Shown one piece after another: positions 1 through 7,574 of a stretch of DNA of 15,412 bases. The notes under the pieces were generated by a model. That model had not been told where the DNA came from, did no database searches, and worked only from the letters and a program-made list of their open reading frames with translations. How positions within the stretch are numbered: position 1 is the stretch's first letter; each line of letters opens with the position of its first letter. This DNA comes from an uncultured Ruminococcus sp. (GTDB taxonomy: Bacteria; Bacillota; Clostridia; Lachnospirales; Lachnospiraceae), in NCBI GenBank assembly GCA_900066355.1, contig FMEL01000027.1, forward strand, positions 1-15,412, written 5' to 3'. The translations under genes and the position numbers were made by a program.

Positions 1-543
1 ACATTCAGTGAAAAGGCTTTTGCTTATAAGATGAAGAATGAAGCTATGAAGCGAACCGGAGGAAGAAGAAAAAGTAGCCAGTCTGACTACCCGTTGAAAG
101 GAAAAAAGACAGTAGAAATCATTGGTGAAGAATTTGGTGACAGCGCAAAACAGGTACAGCGGTATTTAAAGCTGACGGATCTGATTCCTGAGTTACTGGA
201 AAAGCTGGATAACGGAGAACTTTCATTTAACCCGGCTGTGGAACTTTCGTATTTAACATTAGAGGAACAAAAGGAATTTATAGATGCTATGGAGTATACA
301 CAGGCAGTCCCATCCATTTCCCAGGCACAGAGAATGAAGAAATTAAGCCGGGAGAAAAAGCTGACTGGAACAATAATGAGAGAGGTCATGGGTGAGATCA
401 AAAAAGGGGAAATTACCAGAGTGATGTTTAACAACGAACAACTGTATCGGTATTTTCCGAAATCATATACCCCGGCAGAAATGAAAGAAGAGATACTGAG
501 CATGTTAAATCAATGGAAACCGCAGAAAACGGCAGCAAAATAG
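1..543 (+). CDS. ParB-like partition protein, 5' end outside the window
   Basis: The reading frame is open from base 1 to the TAG at 541-543, so only the C-terminal 180 codons are visible; the first in-window ATG, at 31, is internal to the protein. The visible part matches the middle and end of ParB/Spo0J-type proteins: a Lys/Arg-rich stretch, a helix-turn-helix segment (VEIIGEEFGDSAKQVQRYLK), then the usual helical region containing LIPELLEKLDNGELSFNPAVEL. The N-terminal CTP-binding/nuclease-like box would lie upstream. ParB proteins bind a centromere-like DNA site and work with a ParA ATPase to segregate replicons. The gene order here (parB then parA, 10 bases apart) is the reverse of the chromosomal soj-spo0J order, so I infer an accessory copy from an integrative element or plasmid. 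Confidence 0.85.
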   Translation, partial: TFSEKAFAYKMKNEAMKRTGGRRKSSQSDYPLKGKKTVEIIGEEFGDSAKQVQRYLKLTDLIPELLEKLDNGELSFNPAVELSYLTLEEQKEFIDAMEYTQAVPSISQAQRMKKLSREKKLTGTIMREVMGEIKKGEITRVMFNNEQLYRYFPKSYTPAEMKEEILSMLNQWKPQKTAAK

Positions 544-553
544 GAGGAAAATT

Positions 554-793
554 ATGTGTAGAGTAATCGCAATATCAAATCAGAAGGGCGGAGTTGGAAA
601 AACCACCACAACCGTAAATCTTGGAATTGGACTTGCCAGACAGGGAAAGAGAGTTCTGCTGATTGATGCAGATCCACAGGGAAGCCTTACAGCAAGTCTT
701 GGCTATGTAGAACCGGACGAAATAGGAACTACACTTGCTACAATTATGATGGCTATTATCAATGAAAAAGAATTTGAGATGGCGTTCTTGTAA
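554..793 (+). pseudogene. ParA ATPase, truncated after about 74 codons
   Basis: The start at 554 has a clear AGGAGG (542-547) that overlaps the parB stop codon, so the two genes were translated as a unit. Residues 1-74 are a textbook ParA/Soj N-terminus: deviant Walker A KGGVGKTT at residues 11-18 and Walker A' IDADPQ around residues 37-42. Family members are usually about 260-275 residues. Here ParA-like sequence stops near base 778 and the frame ends at 791-793 after four foreign codons (MAFL). The Walker B region and the rest of the ATPase fold are missing, so partition activity cannot be expected. The next bases encode a methionine-binding protein in another frame, which marks a recombination junction rather than a point mutation. 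Confidence 0.85.
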
Positions 794-1626
794 GCGCTGA
801 TGCAGAGAAAGGAACCATCAAAGTAGCAGCTTCTGCAACACCGCATGCAGAGATTCTGGAAGAAGCAAAACCAATCCTCGAGAAAGAAGGATGGGATCTG
901 GAAGTTACGGTATTTGATGATTATGTACAGCCAAACCTTGTAGTAGAGAGAGGAGATTTTGATGCGAACTATTTCCAGTATATTCCATATCTTGACAACT
1001 TCAACGAAGAACAGGGAACACACCTTGTGAACGCAGGCGGAATCCACTATGAGCCATTTGGAATCTATCCTGGCAAAAAAGAAACTCTTGATGACCTGGA
1101 AGATGGCGATACGATCGCAGTTCCGAACGATACTACAAACGAAGCAAGAGCACTTCTGCTTCTCCAGGACAACGGTGTGATCACTCTGAAAGACGGAGCA
1201 GGACTTGAGGCAACTGTCAAGGATATCGAAGAAAACCCGAAGAACATTAAGATCGAGGAGCTGGAAGCAGCACAGGTTTCCCGTGTCAAAGATGAAGTTG
1301 CATTCGTAGTATGAAACGGTAACTATGCACTGCAGGCAGGATATTCCGTATCCAATGACTCCATCGCACACGAAACTTCTGATTCCGAGGCAGCAAAAAC
1401 TTATGTAAATGTCATTGCAGTCAAAGAAGGAAATGAAGACAGCGAAGCAATCAAAGCCCTGGTAGACACTCTGAAATCTGATGAGATCAAGGACTTTATC
1501 AACGAGAAATACGACGGTGCAGTTGTTCCGTTCGAGGATTCAACAGATGACACAGAAAAAGCTGCAGACGAAGCAGCTGACACAGATGCTGAGACAACAG
1601 AAGCAGCAGAGGCTGACGCAGAATAA
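781..1626 (+). pseudogene. metQ: MetQ-like methionine-binding lipoprotein, 5'-truncated, with internal stop
   Basis: Reading from 781 in the frame that ends at the TAA 1624-1626 gives a nearly full NLPA/MetQ mature domain. It includes KVAASATPHAEILEEA, VFDDYVQPN, NYFQYIPYL and the substrate-pocket region NAGGIHYEPFGIYPG. The signal peptide and lipobox cysteine are absent because parA sequence replaces them; an in-frame TGA lies just upstream at 775-777. A second lesion, TGA at 1312-1314, interrupts the conserved NGNYALQAGY region. The remaining C-terminal part continues in frame and ends in an Ala/Asp/Glu/Thr-rich tail. In intact form this protein delivers methionine to MetNI. With both lesions it should not be made as a secreted protein. 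A GTG at 1027 could start an internal piece, but I see no good reason to call it a gene. Confidence 0.88.
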
Positions 1627-1667
1627 CAGGAATTCAGGTATTTTTAAGGGACAGGGGGAGAAATGAA

Positions 1668-2678
1668 ATGGAACCGATGATACAGGTTGAAAACCTCTGC
1701 AAGCGCTTTGAAACCAAGGGCGGAACTGTAGAGGCAGCCAAAAACATCAGTTTTTCTATCGAAAAGGGAGAGATCTTTGGAATCATCGGTCTCTCTGGTG
1801 CAGGCAAAAGTACACTGGTGCGATGTCTGAACCTTTTGGAAAGACCAACATCAGGAACAGTAAAAGTTAACGGCAAAAATCTTACGGAGCTCTCAGAAAA
1901 AGAGCTCCGTAAAGAGCGTCAGAAGATAGGAATGATTTTCCAGCATTTTAATCTTCTTATGCAGAGAACAGCACTGGATAATGTCTGTTTTCCGATGGAG
2001 ATTGCCGGGATCGGGAAAGCAGAAGCCCGCAAAAAGGCTCTGGAATATCTTAGGATTGTAGGACTTGAGGAGAAGGCTCTTTCTTATCCGTCCCAGCTTT
2101 CCGGAGGCCAGAAGCAGAGGGTGGCGATCGCCAGAGTACTGGCAAGTGATCCGCAGATCCTTCTCTGTGATGAGGCGACCAGTGCACTGGATCCTCAGAC
2201 AACCAAGGCAATCCTGGAATTGATCAAAGAGATCAACAGAGACTATGGAATCACAGTTGTTGTTATTACACATGAGATGAGCGTTGTGCAGGAAATCTGC
2301 GACAAGGTAGCAGTTCTGGAGAGAGGTTCTCTGGTAGAAACGGGAACGGTGGAGGAACTGTTCCGAAATCCAAAGACAGACGAAGCCAGAAAGCTGGTAT
2401 TCAGTGGAAGAACCCAGATTAAGGAAATGAAAGGCAAACGCCTGGTTCGTGTGACCTTCCGGGAGAAATCCTCTTTTGAACCGGTAATTGCGAATCTGGT
2501 TCTGACATACAGAACGCCTGTCAATATTCTGTATGCAGATACAAAGAACATCAATGGACAGGCACAGGGCGAAATGATCCTGCAGCTTCCGGAACTTGAA
2601 GAAGTGGCAGATAAGATGATCCAGTACCTGAAAGAAATCAATATGGGAGTAGAGGAGTTGAAGGAAGATGTGGGATGA
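1668..2678 (+). CDS. metN: Methionine ABC transporter ATP-binding protein MetN
   Basis: This is a 336-residue ATPase, about the usual MetN length of 340. Residues 1-245 are the nucleotide-binding domain: Walker A GLSGAGKST (41-49), ABC signature LSGGQ (144-148) and Walker B with D168-E169 (ILLCDEATSALD). Residues from about 265 to the end form the C-terminal NIL domain, which in known MetN proteins binds methionine and inhibits transport when the cell is replete. The start at 1668 has an AGGGGGAG site at 1653-1660; the ATG at 1663 opens only a few codons. The gene lies 41 bases after the metQ remnant, and its last codons overlap the start of metI. It acts at the inner face of the membrane with MetI to import D/L-methionine. 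The coding sequence contains a 12-bp perfect inverted repeat at 1882-1912. Confidence 0.95.
   Translation: MEPMIQVENLCKRFETKGGTVEAAKNISFSIEKGEIFGIIGLSGAGKSTLVRCLNLLERPTSGTVKVNGKNLTELSEKELRKERQKIGMIFQHFNLLMQRTALDNVCFPMEIAGIGKAEARKKALEYLRIVGLEEKALSYPSQLSGGQKQRVAIARVLASDPQILLCDEATSALDPQTTKAILELIKEINRDYGITVVVITHEMSVVQEICDKVAVLERGSLVETGTVEELFRNPKTDEARKLVFSGRTQIKEMKGKRLVRVTFREKSSFEPVIANLVLTYRTPVNILYADTKNINGQAQGEMILQLPELEEVADKMIQYLKEINMGVEELKEDVG
1882..1912 (+). repeat. 12-bp perfect inverted repeat inside metN
   Basis: The arms at 1882-1893 (TTACGGAGCTCT) and 1901-1912 (AGAGCTCCGTAA) are exactly complementary with a 7-base loop. The stem lies in codons that read LTELSEKELRKE, between Walker A and the Q-loop. 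No T-run follows, so it is not a terminator. It may affect mRNA folding, or it may arise from the repeated Glu-Leu coding pattern. Confidence 0.7.
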
Positions 2679-3330
2679 TCAGACAATTATGATGCTGCTG
2701 GAAGGCACAAGAGATACATTGTATATGACTCTGGTATCTACATTCTTCGGATATGTCCTGGGTCTTCCGCTTGGAATTCTTCTGGCAGTTACAGACAAAG
2801 AGGGAATCCGTCCAAATGCCCCTCTCTATAAAATTCTGGATGTTATTGTGAATATTCTTCGAAGTATACCGTTTCTGATTCTTCTGATTCTGGTGATTCC
2901 ACTCACCAAGCTGATCGTAGGACAGAGCTATGGTTCCAGTGCGACAATTGTTCCACTTGTGATCGCGGCCGCTCCGTTTATTGCACGTATGGTAGAGTCT
3001 TCTCTTAAAGAGGTGGAGCCAGGTGTGATCGAAGCTGCTGTCAGTATGGGAGCGGGAACAGGAACCATTATCTGGAAGGTTCTTCTCGCAGAGGCAAGAA
3101 CTTCTCTTCTTGTAGGAGTGACTATCGCAGTAGGAACCATCCTTGGATACTCTGCCATGGCAGGTACTGTTGGCGGAGGCGGTCTTGGTGATATCGCGAT
3201 CCGTTACGGATATTACCGCTATCAGACAGACATCATGCTGGTTACGATCGTGATCCTTGTCGTGCTTGTACAGATCCTTCAGGGAATTGGAATGATGCTT
3301 TCCAGAAAATTAGACAAAAGAAAAGCCTGA
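2668..3330 (+). CDS. metI: Methionine ABC transporter permease MetI
   Basis: This is a 220-residue integral membrane protein with about five hydrophobic segments, the normal size for MetI. The EAA loop that contacts the ATPase is visible as EAAVSMGAG starting at E122. The glycine-rich stretch AMAGTVGGGGLGDIAIRYGY, typical of the family, follows. The ATG at 2668 overlaps the end of metN (stop 2676-2678) and has GAAGGAAG just upstream, so the two are translationally coupled. Two MetI and two MetN subunits would form the methionine importer. Because the adjacent metQ is broken, the complex needs a binding protein from elsewhere in the genome to work. The reading frame itself shows no damage. Confidence 0.95.
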   Translation: MWDDQTIMMLLEGTRDTLYMTLVSTFFGYVLGLPLGILLAVTDKEGIRPNAPLYKILDVIVNILRSIPFLILLILVIPLTKLIVGQSYGSSATIVPLVIAAAPFIARMVESSLKEVEPGVIEAAVSMGAGTGTIIWKVLLAEARTSLLVGVTIAVGTILGYSAMAGTVGGGGLGDIAIRYGYYRYQTDIMLVTIVILVVLVQILQGIGMMLSRKLDKRKA

Positions 3331-3371
3331 AAGATATAATTATTTTATAAATTTTATAATTTTATTAGAAA

Positions 3372-3490
3372 AAAGACAAAAACTCCTCACATTTTATATT
3401 GTAAGATGTAATTGTCTTAAAGGAAAAGCCTTTTAAGACCTTCGGCAACACTTCAATGCCGGGAGAGTTGCCGGAACTCTTTCCTTTCCC
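3372..3490 (+). ncRNA. Candidate structured RNA between metI and the ROK gene
   Basis: The stretch holds three computable hairpins. A: GTCTTAAAGG (3414-3423) with CCTTTTAAGAC (3429-3439), one bulge. B: CGGCAAC (3443-3449) with GTTGCCG (3467-3473). C: GGGAGAGTT (3461-3469) with AACTCTTTC (3475-3483), two G-U pairs. B and C share bases and cannot form together. A weak promoter-like AAGACA(16)TATATT (3373-3400) precedes them. I recognise no known riboswitch family, and no gene lies downstream in either direction, so this could be a metI 3'-UTR element or a free small RNA. Confidence 0.35.
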
Positions 3491-3510
3491 TAAAAATAAA
3501 ACAGAACTTT

Positions 3511-3560
3511 AAACTGCCGCCACCTGGTAAGATTCACCGGGATGGCGGCAGTTTTCTGTT
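3511..3560. terminator. Bidirectional Rho-independent terminator
   Basis: AAACTGCCGCCA (3511-3522) pairs with TGGCGGCAGTTT (3543-3554). The stem extends inward with CCTGGT (3523-3528) pairing to ACCGGG (3536-3541) around a 7-base loop, leaving A3542 as a bulge. T-rich DNA follows on the plus strand, and the minus strand also becomes T-rich past the stem. It separates the convergent met transporter genes and ROK gene. Confidence 0.85.
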
Positions 3561-3587
3561 ATCTGATTGATTTATAGGTTTTAAAGA

Positions 3588-4703
3588 TTAGAAATTTTGA
3601 ATGAACTGGTCAATATAATAAATAGCAGCACCTACGGCAGCAGCTTCTGTGCGATAATGGCATACGCGGATATAGCTGCCATCTCTCTCGAAAGGATTTA
3701 ACTTTGATGCTTTTTCACGAAAATCCTCGATATAATCTGCCATATACGCACCAACATTTCCTCCCAGTATAACATCGCAGTCAAAGCACATTCGAAGATT
3801 ATTTACGGCGATTGCCAGATAATCGGTATAATCTTCAAATATATTCTGAATTCCCCGATTGGTTCCTGATTTTAAAATATCAAAAAATTCTTTTAAATTT
3901 CCTTCTGTGAAATCAGTTAGTACATTGGCAGCACAGTAAGCATCCAGACATCCATATCTACCGCAGTAACAGCGCTTTCCATGAGGTATGATTGTCATAT
4001 GACCGAATTCACCGCCTCTGTTATTGGAACCTCCGTAGATCATTTTATTATTCATATATGCACCACCAATACTGCTGCTTAGAGAAAGATATGCAACAGC
4101 ATCTTTATAATCTCCTTTCCAGCTTTCTGCCAGGCCGGCAGAGTTTGCATCATTGAAGAATAAAAACGGTTCATGTATATAGTCGCTGAAGAAATTGTAA
4201 ATGTTTAAAGACAGAGGGATTACTGTTGCGTATGTTACAGTCTTATGATCTTCGCCTATGATGACTGGAAGAGCAATGCCAACTCCAAGTAATTTAGAAC
4301 GGTCAGGTATGTTTTTCGAAACAATTTTTTCGAATTCCTGTTTCAGAATGCAGAAGTAGTCGTGACTTTCGTGGAATGGAATTCGAAGTCTTGTATTATC
4401 AATGATATTTAAAGCAAGATCAATCAATACGATAGAAAGATGATTTCGAGAGATATCAATACCAATCGCATATCTGGAATTTGCGACACATTGATATCTA
4501 ATTGCTTTTCGCCCTCCGGTAGATTGGAATTCTCCGGCATTTTCAATAAAACCAGATTCCTGCAGTGCATTAAGGTTACGGGTAGTTGTAGGAAGGCTGA
4601 TGCCGAGAGATTGTGCAATTTCCTGTCGGGAACTCTGTTTATTTAAGTATAGAAATCTGAAAATGTCTCCGGATATTTTGGATTTATTAAGATACTCTTC
4701 CAT
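3588..4703 (-). CDS. ROK-family (XylR-type) transcriptional repressor
   Basis: I chose the ATG at 4703 (371 residues) because AAAAGGAGG lies 8 bases upstream; the longer frame from 4757 has no such site. Residues of roughly 10-60 form a MarR-like winged helix-turn-helix (SSRQEIAQSLGISLPTTTRNLNALQESGFI). The rest is the ROK sugar-kinase-like domain with the zinc motif CYCGRYGC (residues 245-252). The ATP-binding DxGxT motif of real ROK kinases reads GIDISRNHLS here, so the protein should sense sugar rather than phosphorylate it. It is transcribed away from the pentitol operon starting at 5008, the usual arrangement for a local repressor relieved by the sugar or polyol. The exact inducer cannot be read from the sequence. 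Confidence 0.88.
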   Translation of the reverse strand: MEEYLNKSKISGDIFRFLYLNKQSSRQEIAQSLGISLPTTTRNLNALQESGFIENAGEFQSTGGRKAIRYQCVANSRYAIGIDISRNHLSIVLIDLALNIIDNTRLRIPFHESHDYFCILKQEFEKIVSKNIPDRSKLLGVGIALPVIIGEDHKTVTYATVIPLSLNIYNFFSDYIHEPFLFFNDANSAGLAESWKGDYKDAVAYLSLSSSIGGAYMNNKMIYGGSNNRGGEFGHMTIIPHGKRCYCGRYGCLDAYCAANVLTDFTEGNLKEFFDILKSGTNRGIQNIFEDYTDYLAIAVNNLRMCFDCDVILGGNVGAYMADYIEDFREKASKLNPFERDGSYIRVCHYRTEAAAVGAAIYYIDQFIQNF

Positions 4704-4748
4704 TAGGTTTGCCTCCTTTTGTGCGGAATATATAAAAAATATATTGCC

Positions 4749-4760
4749 TATATGCATATA
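4749..4760. promoter_or_regulatory. 12-bp palindrome TATATGCATATA upstream of the ROK gene
   Basis: TATATGCATATA is a perfect palindrome 46 bases upstream of the ROK start codon. On the minus strand it partly overlaps an extended -10-like TGCTATTAT (4758-4766). It could be an operator for autoregulation, but AT-rich palindromes also occur by chance. Confidence 0.35.
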
Positions 4761-4839
4761 ATAGCATTTTTGTTGAGTGAATACTAGAGGATAAATAAAA
4801 ACTTTTGTTAAAATATTAATGCAAATAATGTGAAAAAAA

Positions 4840-4848
4840 TGTCAATAC
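4840..4848 (-). promoter_or_regulatory. Minus-strand TTGACA box, mirror image of the operon promoter
   Basis: TGTCAATAC here is the exact reverse complement of GTATTGACA at 4931-4939, which contains the -35 box of the sugar operon. On the minus strand it gives a perfect TTGACA, but the -10 about 18 bases on (CATTAA) is poor. It may be the ROK -35 box or a second copy of an operator half-site. Confidence 0.35.
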
Positions 4849-4933
4849 ATAAGATGAAACAGGATTAAATATAAAAAATGCACAAATAAATAATTATAAT
4901 TTATTATATATTCTACAAACTTACATAAAAGTA

Positions 4934-4962
4934 TTGACATAAGTAAAACACAGGAATATACT
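4934..4962 (+). promoter_or_regulatory. Sigma-A promoter of the pentitol operon
   Basis: TTGACA (4934-4939) and TATACT (4957-4962) are separated by exactly 17 bases, close to the vegetative consensus. The start of transcription would fall near 4969, giving a leader of about 40 bases before the ATPase gene at 5008. The flanking 4764-4933 is very AT-rich and holds no gene that I can support. Confidence 0.85.
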
Positions 4963-5007
4963 CTTAAATAGAAAGCAGGTCAAGCAAATTAAAAAGGCGG
5001 TGAAGTA

Positions 5008-6504
5008 ATGGACGAAATCAAGATGCGGGTCAGCGGAGTAGAGAAATCCTTTCCTGGCGTAAAAGCATTGAGCGGAATTGATTTTGCAGTAAGAAAAGGA
5101 ACCGTTCATGCGCTTTGTGGTGAAAATGGAGCCGGAAAATCTACACTGATGAAAATTATCATGGGATTGTATCAGGCAGATAAGGGTCAGATATATCTTG
5201 ATGAAAAACCAGTAACAATCAAGAATCCTATACAGGCTATGGAAATGGGAATTTCCATGGTAGCACAGGAATTAAATTATGTGCCGGAACTTTCTGTAGA
5301 GGAGAATCTTTTTTTGGGGCGGCTTCCAGTTAACAGATTCGGAAAAGTAGACTGGAGAAAAATAAGACGGGATGCCAGACAGTTTCTTAAAGATGAGAAT
5401 CTTCCATATGAACCAACACAGAAACTGAAAACTCTGACAGTATCGGATATTCAGATGCTTGAGATTATCAAAGCAGTTACAAATAATGCACAGGTTATTA
5501 TTATGGATGAGCCGACATCTTCCATTACAGATCGCGAGGTTGAAAATCTTTTCCGTAAGATAGAAGAACTGAAAGCACAGGGTATTTCAATTATTTATAT
5601 CTCACATAAGATGGAGGAAGTTTTCCGAATCGCAGATGACATTACAGTCTTAAGAGATGGTGCTGTAGTTTCAACAGACAGAGCGGAAGATCTTGATCTT
5701 GATACGGTCATTGCCAGAATGGTTGGACGAAAACTGGATAATGTATATCCGAAAGAAACAGTTCCGATTGGAGATAAAGCTCTTGAGATAAAGGATTTTT
5801 CTCAGAAAGATCTCTTTGAAGATATAAATTTCCATGTTGCGAAAGGTGAGATTGTTGGTTTTGCCGGATTGGTCGGAGCTGGAAGAACAGAGACTATGAG
5901 AGCGATTTTTGGTTTGGATCCTCATGATTCAGGTCAGGTTTTTATTAATGGAAAAGAGGCAAAGATTAAATGTCCTCATGACAGTATTCAACAGAAGATG
6001 GTCATGCTTTCTGAGAGCAGACGAGATGACGGAATTATTCCTGTCAGGAGTGTTATGGAAAACGCCAGTCTTGCCAGTCTGGAAAAAATTATCTACAAGG
6101 GTTATACGCATAAGGCAAAAGAAAAACAGAGTGTAAAAGAAAGCTTCGAGAAGATGCATGTAAAGACACCGACTCTTGATACCGCTATTTCCACACTTTC
6201 CGGAGGAAATCAGCAGAAAGTACTTTTAGCAAGATGGCTTTTGTGTGAGCCAGATATTATGATCCTGGATGAGCCGACAAGAGGTATCGATGTCGGAGCA
6301 AAATTTGAAATCTATAAACTGATTACAGATATTGTAAAGGAAGGCAAAGCGGTCATCATGGTATCCTCAGAGCTTCCGGAACTGATTGGAATGTGTGACA
6401 GAATCTATATCATGTGCCAGGGTAAAATAAGCGGATGTATCAACAGAGAGGAATTCTCTCAGGAAGTAATTATGAGATACGCAACTGGCTTAAAGAACGG
6501 TTGA
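5008..6504 (+). CDS. Sugar ABC transporter ATP-binding protein (XylG/RbsA type, double ATPase)
   Basis: The 498 residues contain two fused ATPase domains, as in RbsA, MglA and XylG. First half: Walker A GENGAGKST (38-46), a weak signature LTVSDIQM, and Walker B with D167 (VIIMDEPTSS). Second half: a degenerate Walker A (GLVGAGRTE), a full signature LSGGN (397-401) and Walker B with D421 (LDEPTRGID). One good and one degenerate site is normal for this family. The start at 5008 follows GGCGGTGA. It energises import of a monosaccharide or polyol together with the permease at 6525, and is the first gene of the operon. Its subtype (xylose, ribose or polyol) is inferred from the downstream enzymes, not from residues in this protein. 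Confidence 0.92.
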   Translation: MDEIKMRVSGVEKSFPGVKALSGIDFAVRKGTVHALCGENGAGKSTLMKIIMGLYQADKGQIYLDEKPVTIKNPIQAMEMGISMVAQELNYVPELSVEENLFLGRLPVNRFGKVDWRKIRRDARQFLKDENLPYEPTQKLKTLTVSDIQMLEIIKAVTNNAQVIIMDEPTSSITDREVENLFRKIEELKAQGISIIYISHKMEEVFRIADDITVLRDGAVVSTDRAEDLDLDTVIARMVGRKLDNVYPKETVPIGDKALEIKDFSQKDLFEDINFHVAKGEIVGFAGLVGAGRTETMRAIFGLDPHDSGQVFINGKEAKIKCPHDSIQQKMVMLSESRRDDGIIPVRSVMENASLASLEKIIYKGYTHKAKEKQSVKESFEKMHVKTPTLDTAISTLSGGNQQKVLLARWLLCEPDIMILDEPTRGIDVGAKFEIYKLITDIVKEGKAVIMVSSELPELIGMCDRIYIMCQGKISGCINREEFSQEVIMRYATGLKNG

Positions 6505-6524
6505 ATGTGCGGAGGGTAAAGAGA

Positions 6525-7505
6525 ATGAAAACAAAAAAAATAAATAACTTACAAAAATTTAGTATTTATATTGTACTGATCGTATTGTTTGGGGCATGTA
6601 GCATTATCAGTCCATATTTCCTTCAGTACAGCAACTTGATCAATGTTACGAGGCAGTTATGCGTCGGAATTCTGATTGCATATGGTGAAATGCTTCTGAT
6701 TATCAGTGGATTTCTTGATCTGTCGGTTGGTTCTGTACTTGCATTGGCAGGTGTTTATTCTGTATCTGTTTACAAAGCGACAAACTCTATTTTACTTGCA
6801 CTTATCGTAGCAGTAGCAACTGGTGTGGGATGTAATCTTGTCAATGCATTTTTCATTGCGGAGTTTAATGTGCCGGCATTCATTGCGACGCTTGGTATGC
6901 AGCAGGCAGCCAGAGGACTTGCTCTTTATTTTACCGGTGGACAGAATATTCTTCAGTTAGGAAATTTTGTTAAGATCGGACAGGGAATGGTAGGTCCGGT
7001 GCCAGTGCCAGTAATTCTGGTAATACTTGTAACAATTGTTGTCTGGTATCTGGTTAATAATACACGATATGGACGTGCACTATATGCAATCGGTGGAAGT
7101 CGTGCGGCAGCAGAAGCGAGTGGTATTAATGCAAAGAGAAATATTTATAAATCTTACATATTAAATGGTATTATGACAGGACTTGCAGGAATGATTTTTA
7201 TGGCAAGAAATAATGCAGGTCTTCCTAACGGTGCAATTGGATATGAAATGACAGGTCTGACAGCAGCAATCGTTGGCGGTACTTCTTTTACAGGCGGTAT
7301 TGGTACAGTAAGTGGAACAATAGCCGGAGCATTTATCATTGGTTTTCTGGAAAATGTTATGAATCTTCTGGGTGTTAACTCTTATATTCAGCAGATTATT
7401 GAAGGTGCAATTATTGTTCTTGCAGTAGCATTTGATGTGGTAAGTAAATCTAAAAAATCAAGAAAAGTGATCATTGTTAAAGAAGAGGGGAATAAACGGG
7501 CGTAA
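6525..7505 (+). CDS. Sugar ABC transporter permease (XylH/RbsC type)
   Basis: I place the start at ATG 6525 (326 residues) because GGAGGG lies at 6511-6516; earlier in-frame codons overlap the ATPase gene and have no such site. The protein is very hydrophobic with about 8-10 membrane segments. It has the conserved cytoplasmic stretch of this family, GRALYAIGGSRAAAEASGIN, that docks on the ATPase, followed by a hydrophobic segment and NAGLPNGAIGYEMTGLTAAI. It forms the membrane channel for the sugar brought by the binding protein at 7575. It lies 20 bases after the ATPase stop and clearly belongs to the same transcript. A weak hairpin with a CTGTC/GACAG core sits in the 69-base gap before the next gene. 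Confidence 0.92.
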   Translation: MKTKKINNLQKFSIYIVLIVLFGACSIISPYFLQYSNLINVTRQLCVGILIAYGEMLLIISGFLDLSVGSVLALAGVYSVSVYKATNSILLALIVAVATGVGCNLVNAFFIAEFNVPAFIATLGMQQAARGLALYFTGGQNILQLGNFVKIGQGMVGPVPVPVILVILVTIVVWYLVNNTRYGRALYAIGGSRAAAEASGINAKRNIYKSYILNGIMTGLAGMIFMARNNAGLPNGAIGYEMTGLTAAIVGGTSFTGGIGTVSGTIAGAFIIGFLENVMNLLGVNSYIQQIIEGAIIVLAVAFDVVSKSKKSRKVIIVKEEGNKRA

Positions 7506-7574
7506 AAGAGAAACTATTCTGTCGAGGAAGTGACAGTATAAGTAAATCACATTTTATTAAGGAGGAAGTAATTT

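Noticed and set aside
1312..1314. TGA read as selenocysteine in metQ
   Set aside because: MetQ proteins are not selenoproteins, no SECIS-like hairpin was recognised, and the gene has already lost its 5' end.
703..1371. Long minus-strand frame across the parA/metQ junction
   Set aside because: It is antisense to clear ParA and MetQ sequence, has a Cys/Phe/Ile-rich unnatural composition and no ribosome site.
3414..3490. SAM (S-box) riboswitch
   Set aside because: The conserved S-box core is absent and the element lies after, not before, the met genes.
6435..6524. Longer permease start overlapping the ATPase gene
   Set aside because: No ribosome site, and the added residues are charged and unlike the family N-terminus; ATG 6525 has GGAGGG.
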